Assembly (NCBI GenBank): GCA_002110485.1
Contig: MOWL01000067.1
Span: forward strand, 3,286,001 to 3,350,000
DNA from: Emergomyces orientalis
Taxonomy: Eukaryota > Ascomycota > Eurotiomycetes > Onygenales > Ajellomycetaceae
DNA: 64,000 nt
Direction: 5' to 3'
Shown here: positions 11,077 through 21,008 of the stretch, in pieces
Position numbering within the stretch: the first letter of the stretch is position 1
Layout: each line of letters begins with the position of its first letter
Notes under the pieces: generated by a model
Seen by the model: the letters and a program-made list of their open reading frames with translations, nothing else
The model's database searches: none
What the model was told of the DNA's origin: nothing
Position numbers and translations under genes: made by a program

Positions 11077-12726
11077 TCAACCCCCATCATCATTTTCTGT
11101 GCCCTTACTCGTCTTCCTCTTCCCATAATCCACCCAACTCCCCCTAGTCCCCACCGCCAACACAAACCCCGGAATCGGCAACGGCGATGGCAACGGCGGT
11201 GTAACACACCTGGATGAATCCTCCTGCCCACCCTCATCCACCTCGTCGCTCTCATCCATACCATCTTCCTCTATACCCCTATCCAACGTCTCCGTCTTGG
11301 CCAGCGGACTACTCGACGCCGGCAGCGACGAAAACGAACCGGACTTAATCCTATTCAGCGTCTTCTGGGAGATCGTCTGGCCAGCGACTGGGGAGGCGGT
11401 GACAATTGTGCCGCGTGTGGTTACTGGGGGCGGGTCCGGGCTGCTGGATCTGAAGAGCGGGTGGATGTGGTCTTCGAAGGACTGGGCGCGTTGGCGGGTG
11501 GGGAATTTGGGCCGTGCGAGGGAGTTATAGAAATCGTAGGGATATTGATGTTGGTAGGGTGCGGGGGTGAAATGGGAGGTGCAGCCACAGGTGCAGATGC
11601 TGGGGGAGCTGGGGAGGGAGAAGGAGAGGGACGCTATGGTTGGGGATTCGGGGAGGATGGAGTCTTTGCGCGGGGTGCGTGGGGTCCCTGCGGATTGGCG
11701 TCGCTCGTGGTACGTTTTTGAGCGGACGATTGTCGTCGTTGTGCTAGCGAAGGAGGAAGCTCGGCTGTTGGATCGGGGGGTAGGTTTGTAATTGTTATTG
11801 TTATCAAAGCTCTTGCTACGGTTCTTAGGAGAGGTTTTCTCGAGAGTCGACTGTAGAAGTGCATCGCAGATCTCGCGCGGGACGCTGGAAGTGTCCCACT
11901 GGTCGAATGTATTTTCTTGCTCCAGGGGGCTGCAGCTGCGATCAAAAGGATAGGCTGCCTTGTTGGGTTTCGAGTGCTGAACATGTTGGTGGCTGTGGGT
12001 GGAGTTACGTTGTTGGAGATGTTGCAGAATGTGTGAATTTCGCAAGATGTTGCCCGAATATAGCGGAGATTCGGAGTTCTTTCGCTCAGGGGTGTGATGC
12101 GAATTGGTTGGGGTGTTGGGAGGGTGTTTGTGAGTAGATGATGCGACAGACCGGACGGCGGCTGAGGGGCTGCTCTCTGTCTGCCTTGTATATTGCCCCC
12201 TGGGCCGTAGAAAGCAGGCTGTACGTGAGGCTATATTGGAGATTGAGTCGCTTCTCAAGTTCGGCCTATAATCGGGAGGCAATGCTAGGCAGGCGTAGAA
12301 TAATATCTGGAAAGTGCTGGCTACCGCCCATACCACACACCATGCGCTGTATAGTTGCCGAGTATGGCGATGGATTAGACTGGCATTTTCGCCCTTGAGC
12401 TGGGAATCACACCATCGCAAAGCAATTGCGACGAATATGAGTGCAGTGCAAAGGACCCCGCCAAGTAGGGCAAATGCCAATCCATTCCATGATTTCCAAA
12501 ATTGCCTGCCTCTTGCTGTGTTCCTTGTAAATGAGACGAGCAGCAGGCCGAGGACGATAGAACTTATGGAGGTTAGCACCACTGACATATATGCAAGGAG
12601 TGCTTTATCAAAGATTGCATGTTCGAGCGATGCGGCGAACACCCCATTGGCAATGGCTGAGGCCGCGGTACATAGGATTGCTGACGAGCCCAGGGAGTAT
12701 AGGACGGCAGGCCTTGCCATCTTCAC
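11077..12726 (-). CDS. Putative four-helix integral membrane protein with Ser-rich tail
   Basis: Single exon, 549 residues; I do not recognise a named family. Four hydrophobic segments occupy the first 150 residues, at about 7-33 (SLGSSAILCTAASAIANGVF), 44-66 (LAYMSVVLTSISSIVLGLLL), 84-106 (GLAFALLGGVLCTALIFVAI) and 127-150 (AWCVVWAVASTFQILFYACL). The remaining 400 residues are hydrophilic, rich in Ser, Thr, Pro and Arg, with RSNSRASSF-like and RTPRKDS-like stretches suited to phosphorylation. Near the C terminus an acidic block (DEVDEGGQED) precedes a short PGFVLAVGTRGSWVDYGKRK motif that looks ordered. The layout recalls fungal plasma-membrane or vacuolar proteins with MARVEL-like four-helix cores and regulatory tails, but no signature proves it. 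A CRE-like motif lies about 200 bases upstream. Real gene: likely. Function: unknown. Confidence 0.75.
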   Translation of the reverse strand: MKMARPAVLYSLGSSAILCTAASAIANGVFAASLEHAIFDKALLAYMSVVLTSISSIVLGLLLVSFTRNTARGRQFWKSWNGLAFALLGGVLCTALIFVAIALRWCDSQLKGENASLIHRHTRQLYSAWCVVWAVASTFQILFYACLALPPDYRPNLRSDSISNIASRTACFLRPRGQYTRQTESSPSAAVRSVASSTHKHPPNTPTNSHHTPERKNSESPLYSGNILRNSHILQHLQQRNSTHSHQHVQHSKPNKAAYPFDRSCSPLEQENTFDQWDTSSVPREICDALLQSTLEKTSPKNRSKSFDNNNNYKPTPRSNSRASSFASTTTTIVRSKTYHERRQSAGTPRTPRKDSILPESPTIASLSFSLPSSPSICTCGCTSHFTPAPYQHQYPYDFYNSLARPKFPTRQRAQSFEDHIHPLFRSSSPDPPPVTTRGTIVTASPVAGQTISQKTLNRIKSGSFSSLPASSSPLAKTETLDRGIEEDGMDESDEVDEGGQEDSSRCVTPPLPSPLPIPGFVLAVGTRGSWVDYGKRKTSKGTENDDGG

Positions 12727-12921
12727 CCTTCGTCAACCAAGCAAACCAGTCGACTGCCCACGCGCCAATTGACCAATATAAAATTTGTAGACAGGGGAAT
12801 TCTCAGAAATAGGAACTGTGGTTGAGAAGTGATGCCCGCGCCTGACTGTATTCGATACGCAGGCGGGTTCCGCTGTCCTCACTCAACGGGGGCTTTTCAG
12901 TTATGATGGAACTCAGAAGCC

Positions 12922-12932
12922 GTCACGTCACG
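12922..12932. promoter_or_regulatory. CRE-like TGACGT motif upstream of the membrane protein gene
   Basis: GTCACGTCACG on the plus strand contains TGACGT on the minus strand, the core bound by ATF/CREB-type bZIP factors. It lies about 200 bases upstream of the minus-strand start at 12726. A similar TCACGTCAC occurs upstream of TIF6. Function is inferred from the motif only. Confidence 0.35.
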
Positions 12933-13856
12933 CTCGGTAAACAGGTTGGTCAAAGACAAAATATTGACTTTGGACATGGATTGGTTAAAATAGATATAAA
13001 CAATTAGACAAACCGTTTTTTTCAAAAAAAATAATAATTCAGAGGTCGAGGAGGACGTGATGGTTCATGAACACAACAATAACAATTACACGCGATAGGG
13101 AAGAAATAAGAACCGCTCAAACAAAACCAGTTCTGAAACAAGAGGAAATTATTGTTTGTCCTGCTCGGTACATGTGGGACAAGGGAAGGTATAAAAGCCG
13201 GCCAGCACATCGCGCATTGCGCGCGGCCTTATCGGCGTACAAGCGCTGCAGGGCACGGTACATGGCAACGACAAGGCTTTGCGCCAGAAGACAAAGAGCG
13301 ATGGACCAGGGGAGACAGCAGGGGGCGGCGGGGGGCTCATTGATCAGGAAACATGGGGTCGAAAAAGCCAAATTGAAAGGAATTCCCCCCTCTCCCACCC
13401 CACCGTACTCAGCATCCATAAACATTATTGACTGCGCGTCATCCGAATTCGTTCGAGCTGCGCCGTTCGTGTTGTTTAGCCAAGAGAAAATCGAGGGGTG
13501 GGAGCAAACAAACCGGTTAAAGTTGGGAGAAAGCAAGGAACAAGCGCTCGCTATTGGTGAACTGACATCCAGGAACCATGAAGCCTAAATCCTGGCAATA
13601 CTGTGTAAAGAAATCTAGACAGGTTCAGAGCAATGTCTAAGGGTTCATCGTTGGTAATACGATTGTCCGTAGAGTGAGGACCAATACCATTATACCAGGC
13701 GTGATAATAACGGACAGTTATGATATCAACGATTGAATGAGATGAAAGATTGAGATGAAGATTGAGATGAAGGCCCCGCATCAGATCCCGCCAGAGCAAC
13801 GACAAGGAGCGGTTCGCCGTCATCCATTTCTCGGTAACTCTAAAACCCTTGCCCCT

Positions 13857-13879
13857 GGGGTAGGGTAGGGGTAGGGTAG
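13857..13879 (+). repeat. Telomere-like G-rich run
   Basis: GGGGTAGGGTAGGGGTAGGG followed by TAG: four G-runs separated by TA, close to the fungal telomere unit TTAGGG but lacking one T. It can form a G-quadruplex on paper. Confidence 0.7.
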
Positions 13880-14401
13880 TATGCTGCGTATCATGGGTAC
13901 TCTGTGTACCTCGATGTGAAGTTGATGTTGAAGTTGATACAGATCTGGCGCCAGGTGGAGATCAAAACAAAAAGCACACTATTTATTTTTGAGCCACCAC
14001 AGAACCAGGCCTGGATTAGGCCAAACTGAACAGCTGAGATACGCTAATAATGACGATATGATATGATATGTACGGAGTATCGCCCCAAGAGACAGGGAAC
14101 GACGCGACAGGCATTTTGGAGATAAACAAGCCAGGTGAATATCCGGCTAACTCAACCCGTTACTCATTATTCTCGAATCATCTTAACAGAGAAAGATCAT
14201 ATACTGTAACAGACTAATAATGTTTAACATTTTCATACCCCGACGGACTCGCACCTTAACAACCAGCAATTCTATTTTTGACGGCGCAGTTCAGGGCGAG
14301 CTTTTACAATGTCCACTCCGTGAGCACATCCCGCCTTCAAGCTTTTGTCGACTGGGCCTGGAAGAAACTCCAAGCACACACAGAGGCTAGTTAATCTCCG
14401 C

Positions 14402-14430
14402 AGAGGGAAAAAGGGAAAAAGGGAAAAAGA
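14402..14430. repeat. Short purine tandem repeat
   Basis: AGGGAAAA-type unit repeated three times, followed by two AAACATG copies. Non-coding. Confidence 0.6.
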
Positions 14431-15395
14431 AAACATGAAAACATGTAAGTTTAATAACTTCTTTCCTCAAACTTTTCTAGTGTCCACTCTTGACAAAGAT
14501 CAATACAGTACATGATGCGCCCCGCAGGTCATTTACGTCACTTGTTTACTCCATAACTAACTACAAGCTCCCTTATCAAACAGAAAAATAATAGTAAAAC
14601 GCGTCCCGCGTTTTCTCACAGCTTTGTTTCTTTTTATCATTGCTGATGCCACCAAAAACAAATTGTTTTTCGCAGTTTGGAGTGTGTTTTGCTGAAACAG
14701 TCATGCACTAGTTAGTAGTCAGTTCGAGTTATTGATCTTCCATTCTTGTTCCTGCTGGGAATTATGGTTCAGGCCGTTTGTTTCCATCTTTGCCAGAAGC
14801 TCTAGTATAGCAAATAGACGTTGTTCTGTGAAGAAATGAAAGAATGAATTAGATTATTCGTGGGTTGAGAAAATTGGTGTAGGAGCATCATTTCACCATT
14901 TGTTCTAAGTTATTGCGACTTCCAAATAGTCCTCTTCATTTGCGGTCTCGATTAATGAAACAAAGCATGCGGAACCTGAAACAAACCGCATTCCACGTCC
15001 TTGAGGGGTTTTACTATTTTGTACATTATTATATATATAGATGGTCCTGTCATTCTGAGGCTGACCTTTCTCAGACGCGAAGAAATAGGAAAAAGGTGGC
15101 ATAATCCAGCCCTTCGGACAATTTTTGAATTTCAACATTATTCTTACAAACTAACCCGGGATTAATTAGATCTTTCTAACACAAGGAAAAGACGGAGGAA
15201 TTTATATCCACAAAATCAAACGGACAAATAATTACTTGGGTGTGCCGTGTTATAAAAGTTGTAGATCATGCACTTGATAAATTATTTGCACCATCTGCTT
15301 GAACACATCCCCCTCGTCATCTCTACTCTTCTCAAGATGTTGCGCGGTCGAAAGTACCTCCTTTAAAACTGAAATTGAGAAGTATTCCCCCCGAA

Positions 15396-15918
15396 ATGGC
15401 TCCATCAACCTCCCAATCCTCCTCCACTCAACGACCGCATAGCTCCGCCGACAGGTGTTTACTTCTTCTATGGGACGCTGATGGATCCGCGAACGCTCAT
15501 TGAGATTCTCGGCCTAGCCTCAAACAATGAAACGAAACCAAATCTCCGACCAGGGTACATTGTTGGCTACTCATGCAAACTTTGGGGGCAATATCCTACT
15601 TTGGTAGCAGGTCCGCCGGAGAGCATTGTTGAAGGGATGGTGTACGATGTCCAGTCAGTTGAAGATGGGGAGAAGCTTGCGGTGTACGAGACGAGTAACT
15701 ATGCCGTTAAACCTTGCTTTGTTACATATACGGATGGAACGGAGCCGGCGACAACCTCGGGGAATACATTCGCCTTTGCGGGCGATCCGATGGAACTGGA
15801 TGAAGGAGAGTTTGATTTGAAGGTTTGGTTGAGGAGGATGGGACGGGGCGAGCACTGGATGAAATGGAAGCTGCTAAAGAGAATGAACAGCACTGGTGCA
15901 AGTGAGGGGAATTTCTGA
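15396..15918 (+). CDS. Gamma-glutamylcyclotransferase-like (AIG2/GGACT family) protein, apparent frameshift near the start
   Basis: From about 15454 the frame encodes GVYFFYGTLMDPRTL, the YGTL nucleotide-fold signature of the gamma-glutamylcyclotransferase/AIG2-like superfamily, then KLWGQYPTLV, a 'VEGMVYDV' strand, and YETSNY with the Glu expected at the catalytic position. The first ATG with a natural fungal N terminus is at 15396 (MAPSTSQSSSTQRPHSS), but it is in a different frame; the switch is one base within about 15430-15454. No GT donor exists between 15396 and 15454, so an intron cannot repair it. The signature frame is open back to 15379 without an ATG. A start at 15481 (MDPRT) would delete the YGTL motif and is unlikely. 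Either a single-base sequence error, a real mutation, or an unseen upstream exon. Members act on gamma-glutamyl amides, often in glutathione or isopeptide turnover; the substrate here is unknown. Confidence 0.7.
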
Positions 15919-18900
15919 TAATAACGATGTTTAGGGATATGGAAGGGTTAGGAGAAAGCTGAATTTTGCTCTTTCTTCTTCACTCTATTTTCAGATACTA
16001 GGATGCATATCATCTGAATATTAGGCTGTGGAGTTTCTCAGTTGATACTATCTCACAGATCGACCCTTCTGGGCTATGGGTTGCTTGTTCTTGTTTAGGT
16101 AGGTTGGGTGTGAGAAGACTTGACGTATATCTCTGGCCCGTTTTCAAAACTGTGGCACAGAATATATGTGGTTTGAATCTGAGAGAAGATGAGCGATGGA
16201 GAATGGGCTGAAAATGAATTTCAGATATTATGGAAGAGTGTAGACCTTTTCATTTTACCTGTCACCCTGCCACGTTGCCATTGCAAAACTCGACGCCCTG
16301 ATATCAGAGACAGTTTTGGATGAAGCATGAAATATTAACATCATACAGTCAGTCTATCCATTCTTACCCAATGTAGAGAGCCACTGTAAAAAGGGTGATC
16401 TAGTCCACTCTCTGCTCAATGATATCTGAGGTAGGTAGTCAAAATGCCAAAATTTATATTTACCACGAAGTTTTGAAATGCATAGAATATTCGTAATGTT
16501 CCTCTCAAGATAAAAACCATATGCTATTCTCGGAAGACCTTGTTGCTAGCATACTTATGCAAAGTCTTGCGTACTGCGCTCTAAATAACTAGTATTTTAA
16601 TAATGCAAAAAAATGTAAATCAAGAAAAAGATAACAAAATCTCAAGAGTTTGGGGATGGCACGTTTTGCATCTTCAACCCGCCCGCCCCCATCTTAACTA
16701 ACGATAAATCCGCCAATATTGACAGTACTTCAAGCCATCATCATTCAACTCGATTACCTACTGCGTAGCAAGCGTTAATGGTGGCCATGCCAGAAACCAG
16801 GCAACAGCATTAAGAGAGAGAAAAGTACACCAACATGATTGTAGTTAACTTAATGAACCAGCAACATCAGCAGAACCAGCGCAATGACTGCGAGCCAGTC
16901 CAAATTGCGAAACACTCACCAAACACAAGCAGCATGAATAGTTACCTACTAGGCAGATGGGTCAGTCGGCTAACCTGTTTCGGGAAAAACATTCGATTAG
17001 TCCAGAATAAGGACCAGATATATCGGGTTCTTAGAGGGGAGGTTCTGGGTGGGAACAAAAATACGCCTCGACCATAACCCGAATTCCGGTTTGAGTGAGA
17101 TACATGGACGTACTCCCATATCCCAAGTCTCTTTAGCTCACAGACATCAGCCAGGCTTTTGGAATTCAGCTAACTGATGATTAAACCAATTGGCGAGTTA
17201 AGTCCTGCTGCTTTTGCATCAAGCGATGTCTGTAAATGTCCATGTAAGATTCTTCGAATTTTTCGTGGGATGGTTCATGGTCTGGTTCATGGTTGGTTCA
17301 GTGAAAATATCTGCGATATCTAGGTACCCACACTTGTCATGTCCTTGCTGCTGCTGGAACGTGGAGTTGGAAATCTGTAAAAAATATGGAGATCTGGTTC
17401 AGAGGCTCCGTTGCAGAACTCTTCATGGGGAGAAGAAATAACCCCTTCGTGGTGGGAAACATCTCCCAAAAACTTTCTAACTATATATAAGAGAAAGCGA
17501 AAGAAAGGAAATCCATGGTGATAGTTAGCATCGGATATACAAATACCTCAATCCCTGCTTGTAGATTCTTTGTAAAATGCTGCCATAAGTACAGTATAGA
17601 TTCTGACTCTTAAGCCGCCAGCTGCGAGCCGCCAGTTAATAAATTGATCTATTTTCGGCCTGCCCAGGCACCTAGTTAATTTTTTTCCCCGCCGCTTCAG
17701 TACGGATTGATTTGATAAATGACTGCAGTTGTCTGATCGCAAGGATATCCGCTAAATTTACGGAAACGCTTTTTCCAGTTAAATGTAACCCGCTGCGCAA
17801 ACAGTGATATATCAACAACAGGAGGGCGTATTCTTTGCGAATAAAAGTGGACTTTGAAGCCTTGCGGAAAGTTCTTCTCGGTAAACCAACCGATGTATTT
17901 CGCTGCGAGTGATAGCGACCAGGGAGGGATGTTCAGACATCCTAATTATTACCACGACCACGAAACGTACGCCGCGTCCCCTAATCTCATCGATCTTCCA
18001 AAAAAAATATCTCCATGGATATTCCGACCCTTCAAGCCTGACGAGAAAGGGATCATTGCCCAAAGTGTCGTTCGAGCCTTCAAGGATACAGGCAGCGGCT
18101 CCGCTGAGCGCTCCACAAATAATATAATCTGTACGCTGAGTATCCCGTCCTTGCTGTATATACTAATCGTATTTGAACGCAACGCGCTACAAACCCATGA
18201 ACGATACATGTCCAATCAAACTTCAACCAGCGCAAGTCAGTAATCAAAGCAGATGATATCGTGATGAACAATAATAAGCAAGCGAGGGCAGAAGTTTTTA
18301 GGGTAGACAACAACGGCGACTTATGAGGAACCATCTTGAAGGCTTTTTACATATCGCACTTGAGGTATGACTGGCTAAGCTAAGCCAAAAGTTCTTTCAT
18401 AGACCTTGACTCTTCAAGCATTGGGCCCGCCCACATTACCCAACCAAACTACGTAGCTAAGCATCAGTAGCCCAGGTTTGAGCCTGAACCCCTGACGCCG
18501 GTCCCAAGGCGTGTTCAACTGGGAGATAGTCCACCCTGCCCAGGGCGGCCATGTCGCTCGCCTGATCCAGGCTAGCGCTGGGACTAATGCGGGCAGCGGA
18601 TATCACAACCTCAAAGATTTGCGGATATTTATAAAAGCTCAGTTCATAATTGCTCCAAAAGCCTCCGCTGCTGGCTGATCCGCAGCGGCACACGCTGTGG
18701 AGAATAATGGCTGTAGTTGCAGTTAACCGGCTTGGAGCTATTTATTTCCTCGCTCAATAAGATGGTAAATTAATCGTGCGTGAGCGTTTGATACGCTGGG
18801 GCCGGTGATATTTTTGAGCACTGAATGTTAATCAACATGCCTCTCTGCCTCCTAATACCATCCTAATGGGGCATCGACATGTGGAAGTTCGAGTTCGAGG

Positions 18901-19742
18901 GGTCAATTGGAGGCGCGGAGGAATTGGAAGAGCATCGACCATTTATTTGTTCATGGAACAGCACTTCCAGAATACCTGGAGGAGTGGCCATTTTTGAACT
19001 TTTGAATTTTTTTTTTGAGCTCAAAATTTGCTGATGAAAAAGCCCAGAAAACAAACCCAAATATGGGCCCCCACAACCTACCATGAAAAATGCCACAAAA
19101 AAAAGCCCACCCATTCATTGCCCATAATTCCCACGGGTATTAATTTTGATTCCCAAGCAGACGGGACAGCAGTACTTACTCTTTGCCGCACCACTTGGCA
19201 GTGAAGAGGCGTACCGGTACCAGACGCCGCACATCTTTCGCCTACGGTCCTGAATGGTTGGCTCCTCTTTCCGCCGGCTCACGGCCAAATGAGCCATGGG
19301 TAGGCTTTCAGGATTTCCCCTGCACACTTGATTCCAGTACGCAACCTTCTCTCCACAGATCACCTTGGTTTTTTGCCCTTTGCAGGTTATTTATTCTCTG
19401 GCGTAGTCGCTCCTTTAATATAGCCTTTTCCCTCCTGCCAGCATTTTCTATTTCTTCTGCTCTTATCTCTTATATACTTCCTCCCCCACCCCCCACCCCC
19501 CCCAAAACAGTCTTGACGACGACGAGGACTCCCGAGGTCTCATCCTAATGCTTGATTTTTCAATCAACGCCCAAAATTAGCAGCATTCATTATTCATTCC
19601 CTCTATTTCCCTCAGGACGACAAATGTGTGCCCCTTCGCCGCTCGCGACTTTCGTACGGCTCGTCTCCCAGCTCAATCTCCCCTTCCTCCCAATAACCGA
19701 GGCGATCCCAACTTCGCCTCAGACCACCTCTCACTTCCAACG
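15919..19742. other. Gene-free 3.8-kb region
   Basis: Tandem-oriented gap between the cyclotransferase-like gene and a DUF3431 gene. It contains scattered frames of 60-130 codons (for example 17854-18243 on plus and 18457-18693 on minus) with no recognisable family. The minus-strand frame at 18457-18693 lies in a GC-richer patch and could be a relic. The last 300 bases are C/T-rich and contain a long C tract, typical of a fungal transcription start zone. Confidence 0.5.
19483..19503 (+). repeat. C-rich tract near the DUF3431 promoter
   Basis: Three long C runs separated by single A residues, about 240 bases upstream of the DUF3431 start at 19743. The minus strand is therefore G-rich and could fold as a quadruplex. 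Confidence 0.65.
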
Positions 19743-21008
19743 ATGAAATGCAGTCTCCGTTTCGCCGTCAGCATATCCTGTCTCATTCTCGTGGCCTTGT
19801 GGTTTCTCGTGCGGCATTTCCAAGATATGCTTGATCAGTATAGTGGGGGATCATATTTGATAGATTCATTTTATGCGCGCTTCCATTCCGAAACTCTCGG
19901 TTTTCTGAAAGACTCAGCAGGAGGCAACAATGTTGAAGTCGGTGATAAAATCATTGTCATGGCAAAGCTAGAGGAGGAGGATACTGAATGGGCGAAGGAT
20001 GAACTTCCGGAGTATGTTCCCCATTTCCTTCCCCGGCCCAGCACACTAAACACTTGAACCCATCCCAAATCATGAAGTCTTGCAACTAACCCTTGTATAT
20101 ATATTACCACAAACCACAGCTGGCAGAGAGCTATATACATAGTAAACCCATCTCAAACAACCCTCGGCGACCCCAATGCCTTCACCACTCCAGCAAACAA
20201 GGGCCATGAATCAATGGCCTACCTCACCTACATCGTTGACAACTACCACAACCTTCCCCGCACCATCGCCTTCCTCCACTCACACCGCTCCGGTTTTCTG
20301 CAGGCCTGGCATGTCGATGCACCCCTGCACGATAACGTCATCGCAATGCGCACACTCCAGTTAGGCTACGTCCAACACAACGGATATGTTAATTTGCGCT
20401 GCAATTGGAATCCCGGTTGCAAAAAGGCGCATAGGGTCAATCGGCATGTGACGGACGAGGTGTGGGTGGAAATTTTCACGGGGACGAGTACGCCGCCGCG
20501 GAATCAGTCGTCATCCTCATCCTCATCAATGACGACGACGAAAGTGGGACGAGGAGGAGGAGGAGGAGGAGGAGGAGGAGGAGCACCTAGCGCGGACGAC
20601 GACAGCAATCGTCCCTTGTTACAAATCATGGATAAACCGAAGGAGGTGGCAGCTGCGTGCTGCGCGCAGTTTGCCGTGTCGCGCGACCAAGTTCACAAGA
20701 GGCCGTTGAAGGATTATGTACAGTTCCGGAACTGGGTTTTAGCTACGGAGAGGGATGATGCGAGTAGTGGTCGTGTCATGGAGTTCATGTGGCATATTAT
20801 TTTTGGGATGGATGCTGTGTTGTGAGTTTTTCTTCTTTTGTTTTGTTTCTAACCCTTTCTATATGTCCAAATACCACCTACACAAGTCGAAACCAGCTCC
20901 ACCCATGTTCAAATTATTTTCCCGATTACTAACACATTTCTGCACTCGATAAATAGTTGCCCTGACGAACAAGTCTGCTACTGTGCAGTTTATGGACGAT
21001 GCAATTGA
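19743..21008 (+). CDS. DUF3431 family protein, copy A
   Basis: Fungal DUF3431 protein of 340 residues. Exons: 19743-20011, 20120-20821, 20957-21008; donors GTATGT and GTGAGT, acceptors CAG and TAG, frame preserved. A single hydrophobic segment at residues 7-23 (FAVSISCLILVALWFLV) suggests a type II membrane anchor. The ordered part shows family marks: IIVMAKLEEEDTEWAKDELP, DWQRAIYIVNPS, YLTYIVDNYHNLPRTIAFLH, WHVDAPLHDN, GYVNLRCNWNPGC, CCAQFAVSRDQV and a Cys-rich C terminus (FCPDEQVCYCAVYGRC). A low-complexity Ser-then-Gly insert (ten Gly) interrupts the middle. Copies of this domain are common near fungal glycan genes and a glycosyltransferase-like luminal role is suspected, but no activity is established. 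A paralog with the same intron positions lies at 62215-63421. Confidence 0.9.
20551..20582. repeat. GGA triplet repeat coding for poly-Gly
   Basis: Run of GGA codons inside DUF3431 copy A giving ten consecutive Gly residues. The second copy lacks this insert. Confidence 0.85.

Larger units (their letters stand above)
12727..15395. other. Gene-free region between divergent genes
   Basis: Promoter-side DNA of the membrane protein gene (-) and the cyclotransferase-like gene (+). It holds CRE-like sites (12924-12932), a telomere-like G-rich run (13857-13879), an AGGGAAAA-type repeat (14402-14430) and an ACGTCAC motif near 14535. A 173-codon frame at 13067-13588 has an open antisense partner and no family resemblance; I do not call it. 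Confidence 0.55.

Noticed and set aside
13067..13588. 173-codon plus-strand frame
   Set aside because: The opposite strand is equally open (13117-13536), composition is Arg-rich and unnatural, and no family or splice context is visible.
15481..15918. Start of the cyclotransferase at 15481
   Set aside because: It would remove the YFFYGTL signature directly upstream in the same frame, which all family members need.
17854..18243. 129-codon plus-strand frame
   Set aside because: Some stretches look protein-like, but three other frames overlap it, there is no recognisable family and no upstream promoter signal.
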